A DNA stretch of 64,000 bases from VRUE01 sp044867645 (GCA_044867645.1 JBIOVI010000006.1:7335-71334), one strand, 5' to 3'. Positions 40,968-52,170 are shown, counted from the first letter of the stretch. The notes: generated by a model from the sequence alone, not told the origin. Made by a program: numbers and translations.

Positions 40968-43559
40968 ATGTCCGATCGTGAACGCCGCGACGCTCGCTCG
41001 CTCCTGGCGCTCGCTCTCGCCATCGCCGGCGCGATCCTCGCCGCTCGGCTTCCTCGCTGGGCCGACGCTCTCGCTGGTCCATCGGTGCGTCCGATCGTCG
41101 CCACCCTCGCCGCTGCCCTGGTGGTGTTTGCCTTCTTGCTCCTCCTCGTCCGCGCCGTCTGTATCCGGCGCGGCCTTCGCAGTCGCTCGACGGTGCTGAT
41201 GCTTCCGGCGCCTTCCTTCGACCCGAGCGACGAGGCAGTTCTGCGTTTCGCCTCGGGCCTCGCTCGAAGTCGTCGGGTCGTGCGAGGGCTGCTGGACGGA
41301 CCGGCGAGCGCCGTCCGCCTACGACTCGACACCGATCCAAAGGGACGCCTCCGCTACATGGTCGAACTGCCAACCAGGGCGCGAGCCGCGCTCACTGCCG
41401 CTGCGGCAGCCTACGGAGAGGTCGAGCTGCGGGACGCCGACGAAACCACCAAGCCGAACGCGTCCAAGGGAGAGACCGCTCGGGCGGAGCTCGTCCTGGC
41501 CCGCCCCAGCATCGAGCCGCTTAGAGCGGCGGGCCTCGACCCCGATCCGCTTGCGGGGTTCGCTCGCGCGCTGCGAGGTCTCGCACCTGACCAAGGCGAT
41601 GCCGTCAAGGTCTGTGTCGATCTGCTCCCGATCTCCCCGTCGAAGCGACGGCGACTGCAACGCCGCCTGCTCCGCGAGGCGCGTCGGCAGCGTCCTCCTG
41701 GCGAGGCCGCTATGGGGCAATCGCTGCCCGACCTGCTCGGGGGCGACGACGGCGCCCCGCCGCCAGCGGAGCTGGTCGGTCGCCGCGCCGGCCAGCGGGC
41801 GTTGACGAGCAAGCTGGGATCGCCGGAGCCGTTGTTCGTCGTCCAGGTGCTCGCGCGGGTCACCTCGCCGGTTCCGGGCCGCGCGAAGGCACGACTCCTG
41901 GCCCTGCTCGCAACCTTCGATGTCTTCGCCGGGGAGAACCACTGGCGAGTCTCTGGACTGCGGGTGCCTGGCGTCACCTTCCTTGGCTCCGACCTCCCCG
42001 GTCGGCGACGGCACTTCGACCGCCGACTTGACTCCGGCCTGTTCTCCCCCGCCCGGCGACGCTTTGTTACCGCCACGGAGATCGCCGGCCTGTTGAAGCC
42101 GCCGACGGTCAAGTGTCCGATTCCACAGGTGCTGCGATCGGCGGGTGCAATTCCGCCGCCGCCAGAAAGCCTGCCGACCTTTACCGGCCAGGATCGCCTC
42201 CTCCCGCTCGGGAAGGTCGAAACCGAATCCGGCGAACGTGTCGTCGGCGTCCCCCTCGCCGACACCTTCTTTTCCTATATGGCCGGCCGCTCGCGCTGGG
42301 GCAAGACGGAGGCCGCGATCTGCCAGTTCGTCCACCTCGCCCGCTCCGGGCAGGGCTGCTTTTTCTTGGACCCCCACGAGGACGGCTTGCAGAAGATCAA
42401 GGGCTATCTCGCCGACGAGGGTGTGCGCGAGCGAGTCATCGAGATCAACCTCGCCCGCCCCGACGAGCGGCAGCTTGGCTGGAACCTCTTTTCGGTGGAT
42501 GGTCGCTCGGCGTCCCAGGCGCAGGGACAGGTGGATGCAGTGGTCGATGCGATCGCCAGCACGATGCGCTGGGACGAGCACAACACTCGCGCCCTCAACC
42601 TGACGACCCAGGCGGCGCAGGGATTGATCGCGCTCGCCCGCCACCTACCCCCCGAGCTGGCGCCGACGATCTTCCAGATTCCAACTCTGCTCGGCAATGA
42701 GAGCTGGCGGGCTGCGGTGCTGCCCTTCCTCCCGGCGCCGACCAGGCAGTTCTTCACAGAGCGCTTCCCCCTGCTGAGCGAGGAGGCAGTGACGCCGGTC
42801 ACGAATCTGATCGACCGCCTCCGGGCATCCCCGACCGTTTCTGCGCTGCTTGGCAATCCGAGATCGAGCTATGACATTCGGGGAGCGATGGACGAAGGGA
42901 AGATCGTCCTCGCTTGTCCCGGGGAGGGATCGACGCGGGATCGCCTGCTCGCCAACTTCCTGGTCTACGACCTCCTCCATGCAGCCAAGAGTCGGCGAGA
43001 GCTGGATGCCGACGACCGGCGCTCGTTCTACGCGCTGCTGGACGAGGTGCAGACCTATGACGGCGCCTCCTCGGGCAACCTCGCCGCCCTGCTGGAGCAG
43101 ACGGCCAAGTACGGAGCGCGGGTGTTCCTCTTCAACCAGAACCCCAGGCGACTGACCCCGACCACCCTGGAAGCGATTACGACCAACCGCTCTCATCTGA
43201 TCGCCACGGCGCTGGGGACGAAGGCAGCCTCGCTGGTGGCGGGCGAGTTTGGCGGGTCGGTGGCCCCCGAGGTGATCGTCAACCTTCCCCGCTACACCTC
43301 GATCGCCTCAGTGACGCTTGGCGGCGAGGTAAGCCCGCCGTTTCTCGTTCGAGGTCTCCGGGTGGACGATCTCTTCCCTAGCGCACGGCACCCGGAGGAA
43401 ATCGCCCTGCTTGAGGAGGCCATCGACGGCGGGGGCAATCGGCGACCAGTCGCGGAGACCCTGGCCGCCCTCGACGGTCACGACAGCAGGATCGTCGAGC
43501 ATCTGACCGGGGGCTCCAAGAGCACCGGCAGTCTCGACCTTGCCGAGGGGTCGTCATGA
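40968..43559 (+). CDS. Type IV coupling ATPase (TraD/TraG-like)
   Basis: An 863-residue protein with two N-terminal membrane segments (LLALALAIAGAILAARL, IVATLAAALVVFAFLLLLV) and a cytosolic RecA-like ATPase. Walker A is YMAGRSRWGKTEAAI near residue 440, Walker B RSFYALLDEVQTYDGA near 685. The TraM/TraD-recognition-like C-terminal part contains FLFNQNPRRLTPTTLEAI. It is longer than VirD4 and carries an additional 300-residue N-terminal region, as seen in actinobacterial and streptococcal coupling proteins. It should carry the DNA-protein substrate to the secretion channel. ATG at 40968 follows a gap of 150 bases; the stop overlaps the next start. Confidence 0.85.
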   Translation: MSDRERRDARSLLALALAIAGAILAARLPRWADALAGPSVRPIVATLAAALVVFAFLLLLVRAVCIRRGLRSRSTVLMLPAPSFDPSDEAVLRFASGLARSRRVVRGLLDGPASAVRLRLDTDPKGRLRYMVELPTRARAALTAAAAAYGEVELRDADETTKPNASKGETARAELVLARPSIEPLRAAGLDPDPLAGFARALRGLAPDQGDAVKVCVDLLPISPSKRRRLQRRLLREARRQRPPGEAAMGQSLPDLLGGDDGAPPPAELVGRRAGQRALTSKLGSPEPLFVVQVLARVTSPVPGRAKARLLALLATFDVFAGENHWRVSGLRVPGVTFLGSDLPGRRRHFDRRLDSGLFSPARRRFVTATEIAGLLKPPTVKCPIPQVLRSAGAIPPPPESLPTFTGQDRLLPLGKVETESGERVVGVPLADTFFSYMAGRSRWGKTEAAICQFVHLARSGQGCFFLDPHEDGLQKIKGYLADEGVRERVIEINLARPDERQLGWNLFSVDGRSASQAQGQVDAVVDAIASTMRWDEHNTRALNLTTQAAQGLIALARHLPPELAPTIFQIPTLLGNESWRAAVLPFLPAPTRQFFTERFPLLSEEAVTPVTNLIDRLRASPTVSALLGNPRSSYDIRGAMDEGKIVLACPGEGSTRDRLLANFLVYDLLHAAKSRRELDADDRRSFYALLDEVQTYDGASSGNLAALLEQTAKYGARVFLFNQNPRRLTPTTLEAITTNRSHLIATALGTKAASLVAGEFGGSVAPEVIVNLPRYTSIASVTLGGEVSPPFLVRGLRVDDLFPSARHPEEIALLEEAIDGGGNRRPVAETLAALDGHDSRIVEHLTGGSKSTGSLDLAEGSS

Positions 43560-44461
43560 GCGGAGGCGATCGGGTGCAACGGCTCGGGGATACCGGGGTC
43601 ACGATCATCGAAAGCCTCTATCAGCACCGACTCCTATCCACCCATCAGGTTCACGACCTCCACACCCCCGCTACCAAGCCACGCGCCACCCAAGAAATCC
43701 TCGCCACGCTCCGAAACGCGGGGCTCTTGAGCCGCGTCCGCCTACCGGGTGGGCTTGCCGTCTGGTTCCTCGCCGCTCACGGAATCGAGACCGTCGAGGA
43801 AATCCCGAATCGAGTCGAGACGAGGCGGAAGACGATCTCCCCCGAGCACGCGGCCGGTCCCCTCCAAAGCCATACGCTCGCTGTCAACGATGTGGGTATC
43901 GCCTTCGTGCGGCTGGCCCGTGAGCGTGGCGACGAGTTCGGGCCCTTCGGATGGCGCCATGAGATCGCCCACCCGCTAGGTCCCCCCGGCAAGGGCAGGG
44001 AGCGGCTGATCGCGGATGCCGTCCTGACCTATCAGCTCATCGCGCCGAGAGGGTCACGCCTTCACTATCGGTTCCTCGAGCTTGACCGCGCCAATCGTCC
44101 CACCGACGATCTGGCGGCAAAGCTCGGCCGCTACGGGCGCCTGTATCGGCGACCCGCCGCGTCCAGTGGTCGGGCGGCGAGCGGACATTGGAGCAAGCGC
44201 TACCCGGTCTTCCCAAACGTCCTCGTTGTTCTCGCAGGTCGGCCCCGGCCGGCCCTTGAGCGACGGCGACGCACCCTGCTCGCCCTTTGCCATGCAAACG
44301 CCGACCTGGCCCGGTCCCCGGAGCTCCAGGTCTTCGTTTGCCTGCTGCCGGACCTCGCCGAGAGCGGCCCGGCCGCGACGATCTTTCGGACCCCGGACGA
44401 GCCGGATCGCCCTGTCGATTGGCTCGGCGAAAACGGCTCCCAGCCTGGAGAACGGCCATGA
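43556..44461 (+). CDS. Replication-relaxation family protein
   Basis: A 301-residue protein of the Replic_Relax family, known from plasmids and conjugative elements. The winged-helix N-terminus (IIESLYQHRLLSTHQVHDLH, ATLRNAGLLSRVRLPGGLAV) is characteristic, as is the following conserved stretch LQSHTLAVNDVGIAFVRLAR. The C-terminal half (HYRFLELDRANRPTDDLAAK, YPVFPNVLVVLAG) is the nuclease-like part present in these proteins. As no HUH or other canonical relaxase gene is visible, it is the best candidate to process the transfer origin; this is inference. Overlaps the coupling ATPase gene by 4 bases. Confidence 0.75.
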   Translation: MSGGDRVQRLGDTGVTIIESLYQHRLLSTHQVHDLHTPATKPRATQEILATLRNAGLLSRVRLPGGLAVWFLAAHGIETVEEIPNRVETRRKTISPEHAAGPLQSHTLAVNDVGIAFVRLARERGDEFGPFGWRHEIAHPLGPPGKGRERLIADAVLTYQLIAPRGSRLHYRFLELDRANRPTDDLAAKLGRYGRLYRRPAASSGRAASGHWSKRYPVFPNVLVVLAGRPRPALERRRRTLLALCHANADLARSPELQVFVCLLPDLAESGPAATIFRTPDEPDRPVDWLGENGSQPGERP

Positions 44462-44613
44462 CCCCTGGCCGGCAGCGAGGAGACGGATCGCGTCCCGGAC
44501 AAGCCCGACACAATGGAACGCGATGCGCGCGACGGCATGGAGAGCATCCCCCTTCGAGCAGGACTCGTCGCTCGAAGTGCAACTCGGCCGGGGGCGAAGA
44601 CCTCAAGGCGAGC

Positions 44614-44728
44614 ATGACGGTGGAGCACACGAAGCCCGGCTCCGCCCAGGACGATCAGCTTCGCCGCGAGCAAGCCAAAGCCGTCTTCGACCTCCTCGCG
44701 TCGGTAATCCAACGGGAAGGGGATAGCG

Positions 44729-44739
<11 letters not shown>
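44614..44739 (+). CDS. Small ORF ahead of the serine recombinase (41 aa)
   Basis: MTVEHTKPGSAQDDQLRREQ and KAVFDLLASVIQREGDSDGC form a short helical, charged product whose ATG overlaps the stop of another short frame (GCATGA at 44612-44617), and whose 3' end overlaps the recombinase start by 11 bases. The overlap pattern suggests real translation, for example as a coupled leader or an excision helper (directionality factor). A longer version starting at 44458 has an unnatural N-terminal half and is not used. No family recognised. Confidence 0.4.
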
Positions 44740-46577
<1,838 letters not shown>

Positions 46578-46597
46578 ACGAACCGGCGTCGCCCGAC

Positions 46598-47716
46598 TTA
46601 GACAGCCACTAGCGGCTTACGTGCCGGCGTCGCCTCAATTCGGAGCATGGTCTTGAGCTGATCGGCCGGCGGCAGGCCGTCGCTCTCTAGAAGCTGCTGA
46701 AGGTCCACCGCATTCTCGCCCATGAGCCTTATGGCATCGCCGAGAAGCTTCGGCTCCTCCGGCGGACCAGACGGACCGGGCTCACGGACTCTCCAGCCGC
46801 GTTTCGACATGTACTTGATCGCGGACTCGTAGTTGGTGGGAGTAATTAGCTCTAGCTCCCGGGCGCGGTAAAGGAGCGCACCCAGGGACATCCCCCACCG
46901 ACTCTTGAGCGTGACGAGTTTCGGCCAGTCGATACGTCGACCAGCCGACCACTCCTCCCGCAGCGCGGCCGCCGGCACCAGCATGGCCGACGCGAAGCGC
47001 TCGGCCTGGCGCTCAAGTGGAGCACTCGCCGCCTCAGGATCAACGTGATGCATCACAAGATGCCCAAGCTCGTGGAGGGCATCGCGGCGAGAGCGCTCAC
47101 GAATCCCCTTATCGGCGCCGAGGATCACCACTGGACGATTCGGCAGCGATGAGGAAAAGGCATCGACATCGCCCGAAAGCAACGGGAGTCGGGCAACGAC
47201 GATTCCGTGCCGCTCAAGCAGCCTTACGGCGTTGGTGATCGGCTCGTGCCCTAGGCCCCACAAGTTCCGCAGGTGATCGGCGACAGCCTCCACCTCCTCG
47301 GGCTGCTGCTGGGCGCTGACGGTGAGATCGCTCGGCACGTCATAGGCAGGAAGCCGGACCTTGCTCTCGATCACCCGTACCAGCTCCGCGAGGAGGACGG
47401 CATAAGCGGTCGCTTTCTCTCGGTCGACCTGTGACGTTCGCCGCAGGCTGCGGAAGAAGGTCTGCTCGGTTGGAAGCGTCAAAAGCTTCCGGCCGGTCGA
47501 GGCAAAAAAGCTCGCCGGCATCCCGAGCCGCAATGAAATCTCGGCCAGAGTTGATGCACGGGGCTTCGCGCTGCCACCCTCAAACTGGCTGACCGCGGCC
47601 GCCGAGAGACCTACGAGTTCCGCGAGCTCGGAGCGCTTGAAGCCGGCGAGCTGGCGAGCAAGCCGAAGACGGTCGGGATCGAACAGCGCCGCAGCGCTGC
47701 GGGCGTCGCCACTCAC
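46598..47716 (-). CDS. XRE-type HTH plus ImmA/IrrE metallopeptidase
   Basis: A 372-residue protein. Residues about 12-70 are an XRE helix-turn-helix (RLARQLAGFKRSELAELVGL, SAAAVSQFEGGSAKPRAST). A linker is followed by an ImmA/IrrE zinc peptidase domain with the motif DALHELGHLVMHH (HExxH-type, HELGH) near residue 222 and the third-ligand region ERQAERFASAMLVPAAAL. Relatives cleave a partner repressor in response to DNA damage, controlling mobile elements or toxins. The C-terminal 70 residues are specific to this protein. Its start overlaps the stop of the upstream unknown gene by 4 bases, so the two form a coupled pair. Confidence 0.88.
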   Translation of the reverse strand: MSGDARSAAALFDPDRLRLARQLAGFKRSELAELVGLSAAAVSQFEGGSAKPRASTLAEISLRLGMPASFFASTGRKLLTLPTEQTFFRSLRRTSQVDREKATAYAVLLAELVRVIESKVRLPAYDVPSDLTVSAQQQPEEVEAVADHLRNLWGLGHEPITNAVRLLERHGIVVARLPLLSGDVDAFSSSLPNRPVVILGADKGIRERSRRDALHELGHLVMHHVDPEAASAPLERQAERFASAMLVPAAALREEWSAGRRIDWPKLVTLKSRWGMSLGALLYRARELELITPTNYESAIKYMSKRGWRVREPGPSGPPEEPKLLGDAIRLMGENAVDLQQLLESDGLPPADQLKTMLRIEATPARKPLVAV

Positions 47717-48387
47717 GATTCGCCCGCGGGATCCTGCCGACCATCCTCCTCAGCGTCGTCCCGCATCTCCAGTCCGAAGTCCTCGTCGACCATCGCGTCG
47801 GAGGCTACATCTCCGTCCTCTTGCTCAGCGTCGTAGGGCGCGAGGTCGCTGAGGCAGTCGACCCACTCCCACTCCCAGCCGTTGATCTCGTCGGCGTAGG
47901 GAGCCCCGACATCGACCCGATGCAACCCCTCTTTCGGGTCGCCGAAGTGGACGACCACGATGTGTTTGAGGTCCGGGTTCCCCGGCACCTGCAGCTCAGG
48001 CTCCTCGAAGACCAGCGCCAACTGTGCGGCGTTCTCGGCGACGAGCTCCAGCTTGACCTTGGAGGCGTTGAAGCGGACCTCGCGGACGTCGATCGCTCCG
48101 GGAGGCGCCTTGTAGATATGGAGCAGCAGGTTTCCCGGCAGTCGGAGGACCCAGGCGTTTCGCGGCTTCTCGACCTGGGCGCCCTCGATCAAGGAGACCA
48201 CATCGCGCTCGATCACGAAGTGCAGGTTCTCGGAGACCGTGATGCCGAAGGTTTTGTTGTTGTCGCCGATGTCTTCGGGGGCGAAGCGTTGGCAGTTCTC
48301 GTCGTAGACCTGTTCTATGGCCGCCAAGAGCCCGACCCGAAAGTGCTCCCCCCAGGTTCCCGGCGCCACTTTTCTCCAATGGCTCAT
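47713..48387 (-). CDS. Unknown protein coupled to the ImmA/IrrE peptidase (224 aa)
   Basis: A 224-residue soluble protein beginning MSHWRKVAPGTWGEHFRVGL, with a beta-rich centre (ITVSENLHFVIERDVVSLIE, NAWVLRLPGNLLLHIYKAPP) and an acidic C-terminal tail (DVASDAMVDEDFGLEMRDD). No family recognised. It is the first gene of the pair, and its last codons overlap the start of the peptidase gene. Known XRE-ImmA proteins often pair with the substrate or toxin they control, so this protein is a plausible target, antitoxin or toxin. That is inference from position only. Its own upstream gap (48388-48531) has no other feature. Confidence 0.6.
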   Translation of the reverse strand: MSHWRKVAPGTWGEHFRVGLLAAIEQVYDENCQRFAPEDIGDNNKTFGITVSENLHFVIERDVVSLIEGAQVEKPRNAWVLRLPGNLLLHIYKAPPGAIDVREVRFNASKVKLELVAENAAQLALVFEEPELQVPGNPDLKHIVVVHFGDPKEGLHRVDVGAPYADEINGWEWEWVDCLSDLAPYDAEQEDGDVASDAMVDEDFGLEMRDDAEEDGRQDPAGES

Positions 48388-48531
48388 GGGTCGAGATCAT
48401 GAATGGAGCCTCGGTCGGAAAACTGCAGCAGGAGGCGAGGTCGGGTGTTATGAACTTAAGTAGGCCGCATAACTCGAGCCGAAAGCGGCCAGCCAGTCCG
48501 TAGCTTCTGCGCGTCCGGATTCACGCCGGGT

Positions 48532-50811
48532 TCACTCGCCTCCGGGCGCCGCTTCGGCGACGCTGTCCTCGGCGCTGAAGTCAAGTGGGAAATCAGCGGC
48601 GCGATCAGCGAGCGCCCGCGTCAACTCGATCGCCGCCGCTAGCCCCGGCTCGGCTCCGAGCTGCATCTGCTCAGCACGGGTGAGGATCGTCTCCATCGCA
48701 GCGGTCGGGATCTTGCCCTGAGCGTAGGCGAGCAGGAACTCGGGGACGAGGACCTCCTGATCCTCGGCTGGAGCCCGCTCCAAGAGCGCCCCAATCAGCC
48801 GCTGGGCTTCGATCGCTCGCCACCCCCACCAGCTCTCGTGCGCATTCAACCAGCGCACGACCGCGGCGAGAATCAGCGGATCGTAGTAGGAGCGGCCAAT
48901 ACTGGCGAGGTCGAAGACACGGAACTCCGGCGCCGGGCCGTCGTCGACCGCGCGCGCCCGCGCCATCGCCGCGGCAACGGCTGCGTAGACGGCGCGCGCG
49001 TCTAGACGCTGCCCGAAGATCGAGTTGCGGGTCAACTTGGCCTCGGTCCCGGCGCCGTAGAAGAGCGCCGCCGGCTGCCCGTCGGGCTCGCTTTCGCCGT
49101 TGCAGAGGCGCAGACGCTGCTCGAAGAGGTCCTTGGCGGATCCGCTCAATCGCGCGGGATCGAGGTTCAGCAACAGCGTCTTCTCCTCGGCCAGCGGCGA
49201 ACGATCAGGGATGATGCTGTGGAAGCCGGAGAAAAGAGCGTGGCCATAGGAGTTCTGCAGCGTCTCCCATTCGCGGGCGGTAGCCGGACGGGCGTGCAGG
49301 ACAAGCCCCTGAAGCTCCAGATCGTGGTCGCGGTGGGCGTGCTGGATGCCGACCAAAGCCTTCTGCAGCGACCAGCCCGAAACCGCACCAACAGCGAAGA
49401 CCGTCACCACGCCTGCCGCCGCCAGCCGGGCTGTCACCTGCTCGTCAAAATCCTCCTCCTCGATCGAGAAGCCGAGTGGCTCGCAACTGGGCGCCACCCT
49501 CTCCCGTACCTCAGCCCAGAAGTCGGCGAAACCCTCGCTAGTCAGCTCATGGGTGGGCACGAGGACGAGATCGGAGTCCCGGCGGAAGCCCTCACCCGCC
49601 AACTCGACCGTCTCCCCTAGTCGCTCAGCCGCCAGCGTTCGGAAGATGGGGTCGGCGATCAGCTCGTTGACTCGCAGGCGGATCGGCATCAAGCCGCTTG
49701 AGCGCAGCGCCGGGACTGGCGCCACCGAGCGGCTCTCCACCGCGATCGCGCCATGGTCCGAGCACGCTTCCCAGAGCCGCCAGTTGGCGCGTGCGTCTGC
49801 GACCGAGGGCATAATCGGTACCAGCTGCCCCGGCAGCATCCCGTCAAAGGTATAGGGATTGATAGGGATGATCCGCGCCCGCTTGGCGCTGTGGCAGTCC
49901 TCGCATTCCTCCTGGCCCATGGCGCCCCCCCGCAGCAGGGGCTCTTCCCCGGGCAGTGGCGACCAGGTAAGGATTTCCTCGCGATCGGGAGCAGCTTGCT
50001 TGTCGAGCATGACGACGATGAGGGGGTTTTCGAGGCTCTCGCGCTGGCGCTCGATCGCCCGCAGGAGGCGGTCGCGCACCGCGCCGGAGGAGTTGACCGA
50101 AACCAGGGCGACGACTCGGCCGTCGTCGCCAGCGGCCATTTCCACCGCGGCATCGACATCGACGCTGTTGCGCGGGTAGCGATCGAGGACGGCGACTGGG
50201 CCCGGCTCACAGCCGGCTTCGACCATCATCCGCTGCACCGCCTCGATCACTGGCGTCAGGGTGCCGGTGTCAATCACGAACCCGGTCCGCGGGTGCACCC
50301 ACTCAAGCAACCAGGAAGCAATAACGCGGGCGTCGCGGGGGGCGCGGATCGCATCAGCGAGCTTGGCAAATTCGGGCGCGTGCTCGCCGGAGGGGAGGCG
50401 AAAGTGGTAGCGCTGTGGCCGCCAGATCGCTTTGCCCCATTCCAGCAGCGCCTCGAGCTCAATTGCCCGCGCGGCGGCGACATCGACGGCGAGTACCTCA
50501 CCCCCACCCAACGCGCGCAACGCCGGCGACTCGCCGAGCGGGTGGGTCAGGAGCGCCGCCTGCATCGGCAGAGCCCAGCGCTCGAGGATGGCCTCGAGTT
50601 CCTCCGCGCCAGTGTCGTCGGCGAGACGGAAGAGCAGCTTGGCGCGGGGCTCCCGCAACACCGTCGGGGGCAGCTCGCGGATCCGTTCGGCCTGCGCGGC
50701 GGAGGATAGATCGACGAAGACGACGCTGCCGCGCCCACGGGGGATGCCGTAGCTGCGCACGCCACCGCTGCGGATCGACACGTAGGAATGCGGGCTCGGG
50801 TGCGACCGCAT
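48532..50811 (-). CDS. Large orotate-PRTase-like protein of the GHKL/PRTase pair
   Basis: A 759-residue protein without signal peptide or membrane segment. Residues about 130-270 resemble the orotate phosphoribosyltransferase fold: YHFRLPSGEHAPEFAKLADA (compare the F-x-L-x-SG strand of OPRTases), then PRTGFVIDTGTLTPVIEAVQ and GRVVALVSVNSSGAVRDRLL in place of the PRPP loop. The usual acidic pair of that loop (DD-x-x-TTG) is not intact, so catalysis may be altered. A Cys-x2-Cys pair lies at QEECEDCHSAKR; the remaining 450 residues are unassigned (SGWSLQKALVGIQHAHRDHD). The ATG start is 7 bases after the stop of the GHKL gene, so both are one operon. The family label is moderate, the function unknown. 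Confidence 0.6.
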   Translation of the reverse strand: MRSHPSPHSYVSIRSGGVRSYGIPRGRGSVVFVDLSSAAQAERIRELPPTVLREPRAKLLFRLADDTGAEELEAILERWALPMQAALLTHPLGESPALRALGGGEVLAVDVAAARAIELEALLEWGKAIWRPQRYHFRLPSGEHAPEFAKLADAIRAPRDARVIASWLLEWVHPRTGFVIDTGTLTPVIEAVQRMMVEAGCEPGPVAVLDRYPRNSVDVDAAVEMAAGDDGRVVALVSVNSSGAVRDRLLRAIERQRESLENPLIVVMLDKQAAPDREEILTWSPLPGEEPLLRGGAMGQEECEDCHSAKRARIIPINPYTFDGMLPGQLVPIMPSVADARANWRLWEACSDHGAIAVESRSVAPVPALRSSGLMPIRLRVNELIADPIFRTLAAERLGETVELAGEGFRRDSDLVLVPTHELTSEGFADFWAEVRERVAPSCEPLGFSIEEEDFDEQVTARLAAAGVVTVFAVGAVSGWSLQKALVGIQHAHRDHDLELQGLVLHARPATAREWETLQNSYGHALFSGFHSIIPDRSPLAEEKTLLLNLDPARLSGSAKDLFEQRLRLCNGESEPDGQPAALFYGAGTEAKLTRNSIFGQRLDARAVYAAVAAAMARARAVDDGPAPEFRVFDLASIGRSYYDPLILAAVVRWLNAHESWWGWRAIEAQRLIGALLERAPAEDQEVLVPEFLLAYAQGKIPTAAMETILTRAEQMQLGAEPGLAAAIELTRALADRAADFPLDFSAEDSVAEAAPGGE

Positions 50812-50818
50812 CTGCGGC

Positions 50819-51781
50819 TCAGCCCAGCAGGGGCAGGCGCAGCGAGATCACGCTCCCGGCCGCGGTCGCGGCGTCCGGGAAGGCGGTGACGCCATTCTCG
50901 ACGCTGACACTCGTGCCCTCGACGGCGAGGAACATCGACCCGCCCGCGTCTTGAACGAGCTGGGTGAGGCGTGAGAGGCCAATCCCGCGGGCGCGCCCCC
51001 ACTGCGGCAGGCGACCCTCTAGGAGCGCGGGCAGGAGCTCGACGTCTGCGGGGGCGTCGGGGAGCTTGCCGCGAAGCGTGTTAGTAATCCCGGCGCCGGT
51101 GTCAAGGACCGCGAGGTTCAGCCATGTCGCCTCCCCGCCCGCGTCGGCCTCGATCTCGATCCGGGCCAGCGAGCTGACCGCGGGCGTCGCCTCGGTAACA
51201 GCGTGCTCGGTGATATTGACGACGAGTTGGTCTAGGGCGAAGCCAACCTCGGCGATCCGCTCCAGCGCACTGTCGCCGGTGAGGCGAGTACCGAGCCAGC
51301 GGCGAACGACCCGGGTGATGCTGGCGGGGCCCGGCGGCGTCGTCGTGCGGTGGGGATTAAGGAAGATGGCGTGGCTCGGCCCGAAGAGGCCAGTGGAGCG
51401 GTCAGGCTCGGTGCTGAACATCGCCGCCCGGAAGGCGCCGGTGCCAGGCGTCCAGGTGGCGCCGAGAAGGGCGTCGGCGAGCGGGGATCGGGGATCGGCA
51501 AAGGTGGTTGCCTCCCCCCGGGAGCTAAGCGCGGCAGCGAGACCGGAACGGAAGACGTTGGCGAGAAGCGCGTCGTCAGGCTCGTGCCTGATTCGCAGAG
51601 GGATCCGGCCGAGGTCGGCCATCAGGGCGCCAGCGAAGACGGCGCCCGCGAAGAAGTCGTCGGGTGGTTCGCGCAGGCGCAGCGAGACTTCGAGCGGATC
51701 CCCCTCGTTACTGTGGTGGGCGCATTTCCGCAGCCGCTCCAGGCTGTCGGTATCGAGCTTGTCGAGCTCGAATACGCTCAA
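50819..51781 (-). CDS. GHKL-type ATPase (histidine-kinase-like) paired with the PRTase protein
   Basis: A 320-residue protein. The C-terminal 150 residues have GHKL ATP-site motifs: N box ALDQLVVNITEHAVTEAT near residue 190, G1 LNLAVLDTGAGITN near 230, and G2-like WGRARGIGLSRLTQLV near 275. No phospho-accepting histidine domain, membrane segment or response regulator is present, so it resembles stand-alone GHKL ATPases of the MORC/HSP90/anti-sigma kinase type. The N-terminal 160 residues (ADLGRIPLRIRHEPDDALLA, SHAIFLNPHRTTTPP) are unassigned. It is the first gene of the operon, ahead of the PRTase-like gene. A two-component defence or stress unit is plausible. Confidence 0.75.
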   Translation of the reverse strand: MSVFELDKLDTDSLERLRKCAHHSNEGDPLEVSLRLREPPDDFFAGAVFAGALMADLGRIPLRIRHEPDDALLANVFRSGLAAALSSRGEATTFADPRSPLADALLGATWTPGTGAFRAAMFSTEPDRSTGLFGPSHAIFLNPHRTTTPPGPASITRVVRRWLGTRLTGDSALERIAEVGFALDQLVVNITEHAVTEATPAVSSLARIEIEADAGGEATWLNLAVLDTGAGITNTLRGKLPDAPADVELLPALLEGRLPQWGRARGIGLSRLTQLVQDAGGSMFLAVEGTSVSVENGVTAFPDAATAAGSVISLRLPLLG

Positions 51782-52109
51782 ACCTCCCCCTTCCCGCAGT
51801 CGCCGGCAGCAGATCGATCAGGCAACGAACCGCTACGCACAGGACGAATCTGGCAGCACGACCGGACGGATTTCGATGTGCTCCGCATCGCCAGACCTTA
51901 GCCGCCGCGCGGTGCTGGCGAAGTCAACCCAGTGCCGCCCGGACTCCGAGCTTGAGGCTTAACCGCTGGATGGCGATCGAGGGTGCCACCGCCCTTGACC
52001 TCGAACTGACCGGCGCTGCCGGGGTCCCAGCGGGGTGTAACACCGGCGATCGTAGGTGAACCGGTAGCCCTGTTTTAAGGGCTGGAATCGACCCCTCCCA
52101 GACCTCACC

Positions 52110-52129
52110 TTGCCCCACAGCTTGCCCCA
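52110..52129. repeat. Left-type arm pair next to the intact tRNA
   Basis: TTGCCCCA at 52110-52117 and 52122-52129, preceded by GACCTCACC. Same spacing (12 bp) and order as at 8551, 22125 and 4238. The gap 51782-52109 holds presumably the GHKL promoter and no other gene I can support. Confidence 0.75.
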
Positions 52130-52170
52130 CGGCCATTTTTGCACCCTGTTGTCTGTAAGACAACAAAACC

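Noticed and set aside
48388..48531. Possible small RNA or operator in the gap between the two gene pairs of the last island.
   Set aside because: No hairpin with T-tract or clear dyad could be identified.
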